Notes: generated by a model not told the origin, from the sequence alone. Numbered from the stretch's first letter, positions 6,462 to 15,592 are shown. The stretch: DNA of 64,000 nt from Actinacidiphila acididurans (GCF_016918855.1 NZ_JADKYB010000022.1:95348-159347), one strand, 5' to 3'. Numbers and translations are program-made.

Positions 6462-9113
6462 GTGCCCGTACCGTCCCCGGCCCCTGCCGCCGCTCCCGCC
6501 GGGCCGTCGCGCGGCCGCCGGGGAAGACTCAAGGTCTTCCTCGGCGCCGCGCCCGGTGTGGGCAAGACGTACCGGATGCTGGACGAGGGCAAGCGGCGGG
6601 CGGCCCGCGGCACCGATGTCGTGGTCGGTTACGTGGAATGCCACGACCGGCCGCACACCCTGGCCATGCTGGACGGCCTGGAAGTGGTGCCGCGGGCCGA
6701 ACGCACCTACCGCGACGCGGTGTTCACCGAGATGGACACCGACGCGGTGCTCGCCCGCGCCCCGCAGATCGCCCTCGTCGACGAACTCCCGCACACCAAC
6801 GTGGCCGGCAGCCGGCACGCCAAGCGCTGGGAGGACATCGACGAACTCCTCGCCGCCGGCATCGACGTCATCACCACCGTGAACATCCAGCACCTGGAGT
6901 CCCTCAACGACGTCGTCCACACGATCACCGGCGTGCCGCAGCGCGAGACCGTGCCCGACGAGGTGGTGCGCCGTGCCGACCAGATCGAGCTGGTCGACAT
7001 GCCCGCCGAGGCACTGCGCCGCCGCATGGCGCACGGCAACGTCTACGCGCCGGAGAAGGTCGACGCGGCGCTCGCGAACTACTTCCGGATCGGCAACCTG
7101 ACCGCACTGCGCGAACTGGCACTGCTCTGGGTGGCGGGGAGGGTGGACGAGGCGCTGCAGAAATACCGGTACGAGCACGGCATAGGACGGGTCTGGGAGA
7201 CCAGGGAACGGGTGGTGGTCGCGCTCACCGGCGGTCCGGAGGGCGAGACGCTGATCCGCCGGGCCGCCCGGATCGCCGACCGCTCGGCAGGCGGCGACCT
7301 GCTGGCCGTCCACATCGCCCGCAGCGACGGCCTGGCCGACGCCTCCCCGGCCGCCCTGGCCAAGCAGCGCGCGCTGGCCGAATCCCTCGGCGGCACCTTC
7401 CACACCGTGGTCGGCGATCATGTGCCCACCGCGCTGCTGGAGTTCGCCCGCGCCGAGAGCGCCACCCAGCTCGTGGTCGGCACCAGCCGGCGCGGCCGGC
7501 TGGCCCGGTTCCTGACCGGCCGCGGGGTCGGCGAGACCACCGTCGAGCTGTCCGGCGACATCGACGTCCACATGGTCACCCACGAACAGGCCCGCCTGGG
7601 CCGCCTGGTGCCCGTGCCCCGCAGCAGCCTGTCCCGGTTCCGCAAGGTCGCGGGTCCGGTGGCCGGCCTGGTGCTGCCGGTGCTGCTCACCACGGCCTTG
7701 ACCGGCTCGGGAGCCGGCCTCAACCTCACCAGCGACGCGCTGCTCTTCCTGCTGGCCGTGGTGGGCGTGGCCTGCATCGGCGGGGTGGTCTCCGCGCTGC
7801 TCGCCTCGATCACCGCGTCGCTGCTGCTCAATTACTACTTCATCCCGCCGGTCCACAAGTTCACCATCGCCGAGACGAACAACTTCCTCGCGCTCGTCGT
7901 GTTCGCGGTCGTCGCCGTCACCGTGGCCGCGATCGTCGACCAGTCGCTGCGGCTGGCCCGCCGCGCCGCCAACGCCACCGCCGAGGCCGAGACCCTGTCC
8001 TCGCTGGCCGGCAGCATCCTGCGCGGCGACCAGGGCGTGCAGGTGCTGCTCCAACGGACGAAGGAGGCCTTCGGCATGGACTCCGCGGAGCTGGTGCGCC
8101 GCGGGGAGCTCGACCTTCCGGGCCGTACGGGTGCGTCCGCGGGCGACGACGGGGGCGGTACGGACGAGGGCGGCGCGGAAAGCCGTACGGACGCGGGCGG
8201 CACCTCGGGCACCCGTACGGACGCGGGCGGCGGATCGCGCGGGACCGACGTGGTGGTGCCGGTCGGCCCGGACGACGTCATGGTGCTGCGCGGGCGGCGG
8301 CTGGCCGCGTCCGAGCGGCGGGTGCTGATCGCCTTCGCCGGGCACGTGGCCGCCGCCCTGGAGCGGGCCCGGCTGGCCGAGGCCGCCGCCGAGGTGGAGC
8401 CGGTCAGGGCCGCCGACCGGATGCGTACCGCCCTGCTCGCCGCGGTCAGCCACGACCTGCGCACCCCGATCGCCGCGGGATGGGCGGCGATCAGCAGTCT
8501 GCGCAGCCGAGACGTGCGTTTCTCCGCCGAGGACCGGGACGAACTGCTCGCGACGGCCGAGGAGTCGCTGGTCCGGCTCAACCGCCTGGTGGACAACCTG
8601 CTGGACATGAGCAGGCTCCAGGCGGGCGCGCTCAGCCTGCACCTCCAGCCGACCGCGCTCGCCGATGTGCTGCCGCCGGCCCTGGACACCCTGCCCGACC
8701 CGGCGGTGCCCGTCCTCACCCAGGGCATCGCCGAGGTCGGCGATGTCGTCGTGGACCCGCCGCTGCTGGAACGGGTGATCGCCAACCTGGTCACCAACGC
8801 CGTACGCCACACCCCACCCGGCAAGAAGGTGCTGGTCAGCGCCAGTGCCCTGGGGGACCGGGTGGAGCTGCGGGTGGTCGACCAGGGCCCCGGGCTCGCC
8901 CCCGAGGACCGCGACCGGGTGTTCGAGCCCTTCCAGCGGATGGGCGACACCGACAACACCACCGGGCTCGGGCTGGGCCTGGCGCTGTCCCGCGGCCTGA
9001 CCGAGGCGATGGGCGGCACCCTCACCCCCGAGGACACCCCCGGCGGCGGCCTGACCATGGTGGTCTCGCTGCCCGCCGCCGCCCCGGCGCCGCATCCCGC
9101 GTCGTTGCCGTGA
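6462..9113 (+). CDS. kdpD: KdpD, membrane sensor histidine kinase
   Basis: This 883-residue kinase starts at a GTG 4 bp after kdpC. Order of parts: N-terminal KdpD domain with the Walker A loop GAAPGVGKT near residues 28-36; a USP-like domain (about 250-375); four hydrophobic helices of the DUF4118 segment (about 395-490); a GAF-like domain; the dimerisation box AVSHDLRTPIA with phospho-acceptor H664; and an HATPase domain with the N, G1 (VVDQGPGLAPED) and G2 (TGLGLGLALS) boxes. The GAF region is interrupted by a Gly/Asp/Thr-rich insert (about 555-595) built from 30-nt periodic repeats at 8183-8231. It phosphorylates KdpE, encoded divergently upstream. Confidence 0.95.
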   Translation: MPVPSPAPAAAPAGPSRGRRGRLKVFLGAAPGVGKTYRMLDEGKRRAARGTDVVVGYVECHDRPHTLAMLDGLEVVPRAERTYRDAVFTEMDTDAVLARAPQIALVDELPHTNVAGSRHAKRWEDIDELLAAGIDVITTVNIQHLESLNDVVHTITGVPQRETVPDEVVRRADQIELVDMPAEALRRRMAHGNVYAPEKVDAALANYFRIGNLTALRELALLWVAGRVDEALQKYRYEHGIGRVWETRERVVVALTGGPEGETLIRRAARIADRSAGGDLLAVHIARSDGLADASPAALAKQRALAESLGGTFHTVVGDHVPTALLEFARAESATQLVVGTSRRGRLARFLTGRGVGETTVELSGDIDVHMVTHEQARLGRLVPVPRSSLSRFRKVAGPVAGLVLPVLLTTALTGSGAGLNLTSDALLFLLAVVGVACIGGVVSALLASITASLLLNYYFIPPVHKFTIAETNNFLALVVFAVVAVTVAAIVDQSLRLARRAANATAEAETLSSLAGSILRGDQGVQVLLQRTKEAFGMDSAELVRRGELDLPGRTGASAGDDGGGTDEGGAESRTDAGGTSGTRTDAGGGSRGTDVVVPVGPDDVMVLRGRRLAASERRVLIAFAGHVAAALERARLAEAAAEVEPVRAADRMRTALLAAVSHDLRTPIAAGWAAISSLRSRDVRFSAEDRDELLATAEESLVRLNRLVDNLLDMSRLQAGALSLHLQPTALADVLPPALDTLPDPAVPVLTQGIAEVGDVVVDPPLLERVIANLVTNAVRHTPPGKKVLVSASALGDRVELRVVDQGPGLAPEDRDRVFEPFQRMGDTDNTTGLGLGLALSRGLTEAMGGTLTPEDTPGGGLTMVVSLPAAAPAPHPASLP
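8183..8231 (+). repeat. 30-nt periodic repeat inside kdpD
   Basis: The 19-bp string ccgtacggacgcgggcggc occurs twice, at 8183-8201 and 8213-8231, in the same reading frame, with degraded copies just upstream (8125-8170). It encodes an RTDAGG repeat in a low-complexity loop of the GAF-like region. Length variation between strains would be expected here. Confidence 0.75.
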
Positions 9114-9357
9114 ATCGCGGAACCCGATGGCTGAAGTGAGTGGCCGTCAGACGAGATGTGTGGGCCGTACGGGTGCTCCGGGCGGCCGCAGTGTGACGGG
9201 CGGCAGTGGCGCGGGGACATTCCGGCGGCGGCGCAACGAATGTTCCGGGGCCACAGGGGTCTTGTCCCTGCCATGCAACAGGCGCTGACAGGGGGTAGGC
9301 GGGACACAGAAGATCGTCGTGGCACCCGCCGCCGACCGTCGAGGAAAGAAGGACCCG

Positions 9358-10074
9358 ATGCCGACCAGCGCCGTTCGCCGGACCGTCCGCCGCACCGTTC
9401 GCCGTGGGATTCCCGTCGCCGCGCTGGTCGCGGCCGGCCTTGCCGTCACCGCCTGCGGGCCGGACGGCTCGGTCACGGGGGCCTCCGCCGCGCCGTCGGC
9501 CGCGACCAGCACCTCCGTCGCGCAGGACCCGGGGGCGGCCTCCGACGCGGCGGGCGGCGGCGCGGGCACGGCGCCCACCGCGGCCGGCGGCACGGGGGTG
9601 CGGCCGGACGCGGCGGGGTCGCCGTCGCACACGTCGGGCGCCGCCCCCACCGTGCCGGCCTGCGCGACGCGGAACCTCAAGACCACTGTCTCGGACATCA
9701 ACAGCGGCGCCGGACACACCAACTTCACGCTGGTCTTCCAGAACACCGGCCCGGCCGCGTGCACCCTGCGCGGCTACCCCGGGGTGTCCTTCGTCAAGGC
9801 GCACAACGTGCAGCTCGGCAAGGCGGCCGACCGCACCCCCGGCCCGGTCACGACGGTCACCCTGATCCCGAACGCCCACGCCTTCGCCGACGTCGAGTCG
9901 CTCAACGGCCAGAGCGGCTTCTCCGCCGCGCAGTGCGGCCTGACGACCGTGCCGACCCTGCGCGTCTTCCCGCCCAACCAGACCGAGTCCACGAACATCC
10001 CGTGGAACACCCCGGAGTGCGTCGGCCCCTCCGTGCAGAACCTGCACGTGCAGCCGGTCCGCGGCAACCGCTGA
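9358..10074 (+). CDS. DUF4232-type secreted lipoprotein
   Basis: The ATG at 9358 follows GAGGAAAGAAGGA. The 238-residue product has a basic start with two RRTV units, a hydrophobic core and a lipobox LAVTAC (Cys at about residue 34), so it should be lipid-anchored outside the membrane. A Gly/Ala/Ser/Thr linker (about 40-95) leads to a domain with the DUF4232 pattern: ACATRNLKTTV, TNFTLVFQNTGPAACTLRGYPGVSFV, then two further Cys (AAQCGL, TPECVG). The role of DUF4232 proteins is not established. It follows kdpD on the same strand after 244 bp, probably as a separate unit. Confidence 0.85.
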   Translation: MPTSAVRRTVRRTVRRGIPVAALVAAGLAVTACGPDGSVTGASAAPSAATSTSVAQDPGAASDAAGGGAGTAPTAAGGTGVRPDAAGSPSHTSGAAPTVPACATRNLKTTVSDINSGAGHTNFTLVFQNTGPAACTLRGYPGVSFVKAHNVQLGKAADRTPGPVTTVTLIPNAHAFADVESLNGQSGFSAAQCGLTTVPTLRVFPPNQTESTNIPWNTPECVGPSVQNLHVQPVRGNR

Positions 10075-10112
10075 CCCGCCTCCGCCGATCCGCCTGCGCC
10101 GATCCCGCCCCG

Positions 10113-10889
10113 CTACAGGCCGGGCCCCGAGCCCGGCCCGGTGAGCCCCGCGCCGGAGCCGCGCGAGCCGGGATGGGCGCAGGAGACATGGGGGAGCGCC
10201 GCCACGTCCGCGGCGCCGAGCAGGCCGCGGATCATGAAGTACTCCGCCAGTTCCGGGCGGCTCGGCCGGGAGTCGGCGTCCGGCCACAGCGCGGCGCGGA
10301 CCTCCTTCAGCACCTTGTCGACGAATCCCACGCTGAAGCCCGCGCACTTGGCGGCCACGCTGCGGTCCCGCAGGTCGCGCAGCGCGGGGTCGCCGGACAG
10401 CCAGGGCGCCAGGACCGTGACGAGCACGATCCTGGACGACGACCCCTGCTTGAGCATCTGCGCGACCGGCCCGGTGGGTTCGGGCCCCCGGTAGGTCACC
10501 TCCCCGGAGACCGAGGTCATGTCGCGCTCGGGCTCCGCGCCGCCCGCCACCACGACGGCCACCTGGCCCTTCCAGTTGGGGCCGAAGTAGATGACGGTAC
10601 GGCCCCGGGCGAGCGTGACGGACGCGCCGTGCCCTATCTCCTCGAATCCGCCGCGCGGGAAGGCGACCCGCACCCGCCGGCTCTCCGACTCGTTCTGCAT
10701 CGTCCACCGGTTGCGCTGGTAGAAGACCTGCGGGCAGTTGGGCCGGCGGGAGCAGAACTGGGCGAGCTCCGGATCGTGCTGGGCGATCACCTTGCGGCTC
10801 AGGTAGAAGGTCTCCTCCGGCTCGAGCCGGAAGGACCGCCAGCCGTCCGCGGTCTGGAGTTCGATGGTTGCCTGTGGCGGGACGTGCAT
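10113..10889 (-). CDS. FHA-like protein with C-terminal helical domain
   Basis: The 258-residue product starts at ATG 10889, 10 bp after the PP2C stop. The first about 125 residues look like a divergent FHA fold: short beta segments with WRSFRLEPEETFYLSRK, then RRVRVAFPRGGFEEIGHGASVTLARGRTVIYFG. The canonical G-R/S-H/N triad of phosphothreonine binding is only partly recognisable. The remainder (about 140-235) is helical, with an arrangement reminiscent of a winged-helix or death-like module, then a Gly/Ser-rich tail. Position at the end of a vWA-kinase-phosphatase operon fits a phospho-dependent reader. The FHA call is moderate; a novel domain is possible. Confidence 0.55.
   Translation of the reverse strand: MHVPPQATIELQTADGWRSFRLEPEETFYLSRKVIAQHDPELAQFCSRRPNCPQVFYQRNRWTMQNESESRRVRVAFPRGGFEEIGHGASVTLARGRTVIYFGPNWKGQVAVVVAGGAEPERDMTSVSGEVTYRGPEPTGPVAQMLKQGSSSRIVLVTVLAPWLSGDPALRDLRDRSVAAKCAGFSVGFVDKVLKEVRAALWPDADSRPSRPELAEYFMIRGLLGAADVAALPHVSCAHPGSRGSGAGLTGPGSGPGL
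10118..10138. terminator. GC hairpin at convergent gene ends
   Basis: GGCCGGGC (10118-10125) pairs with GCCCGGCC (10131-10138) around a 5-nt loop. It sits at the extreme 3' end of the minus-strand FHA-like gene and 44 bp past the lipoprotein stop, where the two transcripts converge. There is no U tract, as is common for Streptomyces hairpin terminators. Confidence 0.4.
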
Positions 10890-10899
10890 GACCCCCCGA

Positions 10900-12207
10900 T
10901 CATTCGCCGAACGACAGTGGCTGCGCGATTGGTCCGGTAAGGACAATATCGGCAACAATTACGGTGATATTATCGCTTCCGCCCGCTTTGAGGGCGGACT
11001 TGAGCAGAATCGACGCGGTTTCCGCCGGGCCGACGTCGAGCGTCGATCCGATCAGCTTCCGTACGCTCCGCTCGTCCTGGTCGGCCACCAGCCCGTCGCT
11101 GGACAGGATCAGCCGGGTGTCCGGGCGGGCGGCGATCTCCCACAGGTCGGGACGGGCCCCGCCGGGCGAGCCGATGACCCGCAGCAGCGGTCCCCGCGGC
11201 TCCGCGTGGGCCTTGGTGACCAGCCGTACGCTCCGGTCCGCGGGCGACACCGCCCACACGGACCCGTCGCCGACGTGCGCTCCCACGATCCGGTCGCCGA
11301 CCACCACGCACGCGTCCAGCGTGGTCGCCATCCCGCGCAGCCGCGGATGGGTCCGCACGTACTGCCCGACCGCCGCGTTGGCGTCCCGGAAGCCGCCCTC
11401 CAGGTGGTGGTGGGTGGGCCGGCCGCTGCGCCGCCAGGCCCGGACCACCGCGTCCACGGCCAGCTTGGCGGCCACGTCCCCGGCCGGGCCGCCGCCGACG
11501 CCGTCGGCCACCACCACCAGGTCCGGGTCGGCGAAGTGGGCGTCCTCGTTGCGCCGCCGGTGCCGTCCGGCCGAGGTCGCCGCCCCTGTGTGCAGCCACA
11601 CCGTCCCGGTGGCCTCGCCCGGCGCCCGGGCCGGCCTGCCGCCCGCTTCCGCGTCCCGCCGCGGCCGCGCCGCCGCGGCTTCGGGCTGTCCTGTCGCGGA
11701 CTCGGGCCGCTGGGCCGAGGGCAGCGCGGGCAGTCCCTTGGCGGGCGTCACCAGGGTGTCCGGGCGGCGGTGTTCGGCTGCCGGCAGCCCGCGCGGTTCG
11801 TCCCGGGCCGGCTCGCCCACGTCCTCCGTCCGGGCCGGCAGCCGGTCCTGGTCCGCCGCCGCGGGGGACCCGGACTCGGGCGGATCCGCCGGCCGGCGCG
11901 ACGCCGAGGGCAGCGCGGGCAGCGCCAGGTCCGGTGTCCGCAGGTGCGTTACGGGCCCGTCGCCGTCGCGGTGCCTGGCGTCCCGGGCCGGTTCGGGCTT
12001 GGGGGTACGGGTCTGCGGCTCGCGCGGACCGGACTCCCGTTTCGGTGCGGGCTCCCGCCACCGACCGGTGGTCCGGCCGGAGCCGTTGTGGCGGTGATTC
12101 CACGATCGGGCCCGCCAGGCCTCCCGGATCAGCAGGATCAGCGCCAGGAACACGAGGATCGCCAGGACGGCGGACAGGAGGAGCACGGAGTACGACATGG
12201 TGGTCAC
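10900..12207 (-). CDS. Membrane-anchored PP2C-type Ser/Thr phosphatase
   Basis: The 435-residue product begins at a GTG (12207) overlapping the kinase stop as GTGA; the ATG at 12198 is an alternative. It has one N-terminal membrane helix (SVLLLSAVLAILVFLALILL) and a long charged Pro-rich linker (about 35-195) in which LPALPSA occurs twice. The PP2C domain follows (about 205-430), with metal-binding RRRNEDAHF, VVADGVGGGPAGD, AHVGDG, ILSSDGL and GSDNITVIV. It should remove phosphate from targets of the adjacent kinase at the inner membrane face. Kinase-phosphatase pairing is standard for Ser/Thr signalling modules. Confidence 0.9.
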   Translation of the reverse strand: MTTMSYSVLLLSAVLAILVFLALILLIREAWRARSWNHRHNGSGRTTGRWREPAPKRESGPREPQTRTPKPEPARDARHRDGDGPVTHLRTPDLALPALPSASRRPADPPESGSPAAADQDRLPARTEDVGEPARDEPRGLPAAEHRRPDTLVTPAKGLPALPSAQRPESATGQPEAAAARPRRDAEAGGRPARAPGEATGTVWLHTGAATSAGRHRRRNEDAHFADPDLVVVADGVGGGPAGDVAAKLAVDAVVRAWRRSGRPTHHHLEGGFRDANAAVGQYVRTHPRLRGMATTLDACVVVGDRIVGAHVGDGSVWAVSPADRSVRLVTKAHAEPRGPLLRVIGSPGGARPDLWEIAARPDTRLILSSDGLVADQDERSVRKLIGSTLDVGPAETASILLKSALKAGGSDNITVIVADIVLTGPIAQPLSFGE

Positions 12208-14390
12208 CCGTCCCTTCGGGAGCCGTTGCCGCCGGGGAAGCCGTTGCCGGAAAAGCCGCTGCCAGGAGCGCCGTTGGCGGAGAAGCCGGCGCCGGAGGGC
12301 CCGCTGCCGGGATTGCCGGACCACGATCCGCCGCCGGAGGGCCCGTTGCCCGAGGACTCGCTGCCGTAGGACTCCTCGCTGTAGGACCCCGGGCCGGACT
12401 CCTCGCTGAATCCCTGGCCGGCGGTGGCCGGCAGTCCGTCGAGCGCGACGTCCTGGCCCACCGGCATCCGCAGGGCGTTCGGGTCGGAGCGGAGCAGCTC
12501 GTTGCGCATCGCCACCAGCATCAGCAGCGCGCACTCGGCCGGGGTCTTGTCCTCGACCTGGTCGACCCGCTGGGCGGGGTCGTGGGCGAGCCAGCGGTCG
12601 GCGAGGTCCGCCACCGAGACCGGCAGCCCCGTCACCAGGGCGTCCAGCCGGGCCGGCCGGTGGTCGCGTTCCATCAGCTCCTTGATGTGGGTGCGGTCCG
12701 GGTTGTCGGTGAGGGCCTGCGCCTCGCGGGCGAGCGCCGGTTTGCCGGAGATCAGCCAGTAGAGCAGGCTGCCCATGGCGTAGATGTCGGACAGCGGCGA
12801 GCGGTCGTCGCGCCGCCGGTCCACGGTCATCTGCTCGTAGGGCATGTAGAACGGCGTGCCGCGGGGCCGGAAGCTCTGCGAGAGGTCCTGCTCGGAGAAC
12901 TGCTTGGCCAGCCCGAAGTCGGCCAGGGCCGGCCGCAGGACGCCGTGCTCGGGGTCCTCCCAGGACAGCAGTACGTTCTGGGGCTTGATGTCCAGGTGCG
13001 CGATCCGCTGCTCGTGGACCGCCTGGAGGCCCCACAGCAGCTTCTCGACCATGGCCAGGCACCAGTCCAGGTTCCGGCTGCGCACCAGGGTGCGGCCGTT
13101 GACGGCGAGCGACCCGGGGACGTAGTGCGGGGTGATCATCCACAGCCACTTGGTGGTCACACCGCTGTCGAGCACCGGCACCGCCCAGTCGCTGTGCACC
13201 CGCGAGGCCGCTTCCAGTTCCCGGCGCCACTCCTTGGCGTTCTGTTGCTGCTCCTTCGACAGCAGCTTGATCACGAAGTCCGCGGGTGTCCCCGGCGCGC
13301 TCAGGTCCCGGCAGAGCATGACGGCCGCCGCGTATCCGGGGGTGTCGGCGTTCGGCAGGTTCCCCACCACCTGCCACCGGCCGGCGAAGGTGCTGCCGGG
13401 CGGCACCACGTACACCGGGCCGTCCACGTCCTCGCCGGAGGAGATGAATTCCTGGGCGGGCGGGTACGGTTCGCCCCTCGCGTCGGAGCCGGCCTTCGCG
13501 GTGCCGCCGCGCCGGTTCGCCGTGGCGCCGAGCCGGGCCATGGCGTCGACCGCGGCCGGGGTGATCACCGCGGCGTTGCGCTGCGCCAGGTCGGAGGCCA
13601 TCTTCACCGGCAGCAGCACCACCCGGAGGCCCAGGTGCAGCACCGCCACGATCAGCAGCCAGGTGCCCATCAGCGCGTAGTCCACCGCCCAGCCCACGGC
13701 GAGCGAACCCACGCTGGTGATGGTGGCGGTCCCGGCGCCGGCCGCGTAGGCGGCCACGCCGTCCATGACGCCGCTGCCGGAGCCGGCCAGGTAGGCCCGG
13801 TAGCAGCCGAGGACCATCGAGCCCAGGACCGCGACCACCGACAGGACGTAGACCGCGCGGGTGACGGCCCGTTTGACGCTCTCCGGCTGCCCGTCCAGCG
13901 GGCCGACCCGGCGGGACTTCGGATCCTTGTGGTCGTCCGCCAGGACGAACGGCAGCCCGCCGAGCACGAGTGTGCCGCCGACGAACACCCAGGCCACCGA
14001 GGTGGCCATCTCCACTTCGGCGTGGCTCGGCGGCACCCAGCCGCGCCGCGGGTCGTACACGGAAGGCGCGAAGATCGCCTTCGCGGTCAGCATCACCAGG
14101 TAGTACTCGGAGCGGACGAACAGGAAGGCCCCGGACACCGCGATCAGCGCGGCGATCAGCGGCCATACCGGCCAGCCGTTCCGGATGATGCCGTGCCTGG
14201 CCCGGTCCACGGCGTTCCTGGTGCCGTCCGCGGCGGCCTGAAGGTCCGTGGTCACCAGCCGCAGGCAGTACGCGATCCACTCCGCGACCGACGTCGCGAT
14301 GGTGCGCATGTGGCCGCGCAGGAAGGCGACCAGCGGCAGCGCCAGTACGCAGGCGCCGACGATCAGCAGGACTTTCGGCAGCCCGTTCAT
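12204..14390 (-). CDS. Polytopic membrane Ser/Thr protein kinase
   Basis: The 728-residue protein starts at ATG 14390, overlapping the vWA stop (ATGA). The N-terminal half has about five hydrophobic helices (residues about 5-25, 70-100, 130-152, 185-205, 235-275). The kinase domain (about 330-610) shows the invariant Lys in DFVIKLLS, the catalytic loop HLDIKPQN near 465, DFGLAKQ, and a GTPFYMPYEQM activation segment. HLD replaces HRD and PYE replaces APE, both tolerated in active kinases. The glycine loop is poorly defined. A Gly/Ser/Asn-rich tail (about 675-728) is built from short repeats. Membrane helices preceding the kinase domain invert the usual PknB layout. Confidence 0.88.
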   Translation of the reverse strand: MNGLPKVLLIVGACVLALPLVAFLRGHMRTIATSVAEWIAYCLRLVTTDLQAAADGTRNAVDRARHGIIRNGWPVWPLIAALIAVSGAFLFVRSEYYLVMLTAKAIFAPSVYDPRRGWVPPSHAEVEMATSVAWVFVGGTLVLGGLPFVLADDHKDPKSRRVGPLDGQPESVKRAVTRAVYVLSVVAVLGSMVLGCYRAYLAGSGSGVMDGVAAYAAGAGTATITSVGSLAVGWAVDYALMGTWLLIVAVLHLGLRVVLLPVKMASDLAQRNAAVITPAAVDAMARLGATANRRGGTAKAGSDARGEPYPPAQEFISSGEDVDGPVYVVPPGSTFAGRWQVVGNLPNADTPGYAAAVMLCRDLSAPGTPADFVIKLLSKEQQQNAKEWRRELEAASRVHSDWAVPVLDSGVTTKWLWMITPHYVPGSLAVNGRTLVRSRNLDWCLAMVEKLLWGLQAVHEQRIAHLDIKPQNVLLSWEDPEHGVLRPALADFGLAKQFSEQDLSQSFRPRGTPFYMPYEQMTVDRRRDDRSPLSDIYAMGSLLYWLISGKPALAREAQALTDNPDRTHIKELMERDHRPARLDALVTGLPVSVADLADRWLAHDPAQRVDQVEDKTPAECALLMLVAMRNELLRSDPNALRMPVGQDVALDGLPATAGQGFSEESGPGSYSEESYGSESSGNGPSGGGSWSGNPGSGPSGAGFSANGAPGSGFSGNGFPGGNGSRRDG

Positions 14391-15184
14391 CCGTTGGTCC
14401 CTCCCGTCCCGCCGGGCCCGCCGGAACCGCCCGCTCCTGCGTCGAAGAGGTGCTCGTCGTATCCGGGCCGGGTGACGGAGACCGAGACCGCGCCCAGCCC
14501 GGTGAGCTTGTGCGTCCAGGACGTCTTCCGCTTGTCGCACGCCACCGCTTCGTCGCAGGTGAAGTCGACGACCCGGACCCGGGCCCCGGAAATCGGCGCG
14601 TGCGACTGCTGCTGGGTGCCGTCCGGTGCGAGGTCCGAGGCGATGACGAGATACAGCGGAGTTCCGTGCGGCCGGCCGGAGAACTGCTCGGACGCATTCT
14701 TCAGGCAGCCGCCGATGTCGGTGCCGGGCTCGGACGCGGAGACGGACAGCGCTTTCAGCTTCGCGGCCTCGCCCCGGGCATCCGACATGGCCCGGTCCCG
14801 CAGGTCTTCCCACTGCTTCTCGAAATCCCGGACCTTGCCGGACACCTTGGTTCCCTGCAAAGGAGCGTTATTGCCGGCCGCCGAGGCGGGCTTTTCGTCC
14901 AGCGCCGGGATGTGCAAATGAGCTCTGGGAGGACCCTGATACGTATTGACACCGATGGTGTAGACGTAGACCGCGCTCTCCTTGCGGCCGGGGGCGACCA
15001 GTTCCGGCAGCGCCTCGGCGACCGTCGCCCTGGCCTGCTCGCGGGCCGGGACCGGATAGGACGACGAGATGTCCACGCAGAACACGACGACGGCCGACAG
15101 GAGAACGGCCGCCGGCAGGAACCGGCGCGGCATTCTCCGCGGCCGGCGGCCGCGTACTGAGCTGTGCGTGATCAAGCTGTGCAC
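14387..15184 (-). CDS. vWA-domain protein with intact MIDAS motif
   Basis: The likely start is GTG 15184, preceded by GTGGGGGTT; the product is 265 residues. After a basic stretch (RRPRRMPRR) a hydrophobic segment leads straight into VDISSSY, the DxSxS part of a metal-ion-dependent adhesion site. GTDIGGCL supplies the Thr and LVIASDLAPDG the Asp. The order and spacing match a von Willebrand A fold, so the hydrophobic segment may be both membrane helix and first strand. Four cysteines in the C-terminal half suggest disulphides. vWA proteins often partner kinases and PP2C phosphatases (for example TerY-type triads); here the three genes overlap stop to start. Confidence 0.82.
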   Translation of the reverse strand: MHSLITHSSVRGRRPRRMPRRFLPAAVLLSAVVVFCVDISSSYPVPAREQARATVAEALPELVAPGRKESAVYVYTIGVNTYQGPPRAHLHIPALDEKPASAAGNNAPLQGTKVSGKVRDFEKQWEDLRDRAMSDARGEAAKLKALSVSASEPGTDIGGCLKNASEQFSGRPHGTPLYLVIASDLAPDGTQQQSHAPISGARVRVVDFTCDEAVACDKRKTSWTHKLTGLGAVSVSVTRPGYDEHLFDAGAGGSGGPGGTGGTNG

Positions 15185-15592
15185 GATCAACCCCCACGGA
15201 ACTTCGGTCACCGGGGTGCCGGAAATCTCCGTCCGGCACGACGGCATGAACACACGTGAATTGCGGTCGCGAAATGCATGACACGATCCGCCGCTGGAAG
15301 AGGCGCGCCGCGCGCTCTTCTCCGACCCCCTGCGTCACGGGCTCGATCCCGTGGTGAAGATTCCAGCACCACCGTCCCCACGGCGGCCAGTACGAAGCCT
15401 CGTACTCTTCCGGTGGCTCCCCGACCGCCCTTTGCCTCCCCCTGACCATCCTGCCGAATGCGTCGGCTTCTCAACCGTATTTCCCGGAATTCGGGCCGCA
15501 TCCCCGGCAGTCGCGGTCCGATCGCGTGCGTTTCTGCCGGTTCCGGGTGTGCGTATCTGTTCCGCTCGGGTTCCGCTCGGGTTCCGCTCGGG
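15185..15592. promoter_or_regulatory. 408-bp gap between NACHT and vWA genes: likely terminator and promoter
   Basis: No coding frame here has actinomycete codon bias. It contains a hairpin at 15297-15320 (GAAGAG and CTCTTC arms enclosing a GC-rich stem with one bulge) and an AT-richer stretch at 15225-15290 that may hold the vWA operon promoter on the minus strand. The left edge carries the triple 11-bp repeat described separately. The gap suggests the vWA-kinase-phosphatase unit can be transcribed apart from the NACHT pair. Confidence 0.4.
15560..15592. repeat. Three perfect 11-bp tandem copies abutting the NACHT stop codon
   Basis: ttccgctcggg is repeated at 15560-15570, 15571-15581 and 15582-15592 with no mismatch, and the TGA of the NACHT gene starts at the next base (15595-15593, minus strand). 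On the mRNA this gives three CCCGAGCGGAA units directly after the stop. Confidence 0.9.

Noticed and set aside
3629..6613. Minus-strand open frame of 994 codons opposite kdpB and kdpC
   Set aside because: It is a GC-driven antisense frame: composition is Arg/Gly/Asp/His-rich, no domain is visible, and the plus strand encodes fully recognisable KdpB/KdpC.
6429..9095. Minus-strand 888-codon and plus-strand 833-codon frames over kdpD
   Set aside because: Both are alternative frames of kdpD with low-complexity Arg/Pro/Gly content and no ribosome site.
9214..9270. Terminator after kdpD
   Set aside because: Two weak hairpins (9214-9246 and 9254-9270) exist, but stems are short or mismatched and have no T tract, so no call was made.
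10900..14697. Single minus-strand frame of 1265 codons covering PP2C and kinase genes
   Set aside because: Only the last 435 codons form a PP2C protein. The upstream part is out of frame with the clear kinase and vWA genes, so a giant fusion is not supported.
10113..15184. Classical TerY-type tellurite/stress triad
   Set aside because: vWA, kinase and PP2C are present, but no TerD/TerC-type genes occur nearby and the kinase and phosphatase are membrane proteins; only the general analogy is kept.
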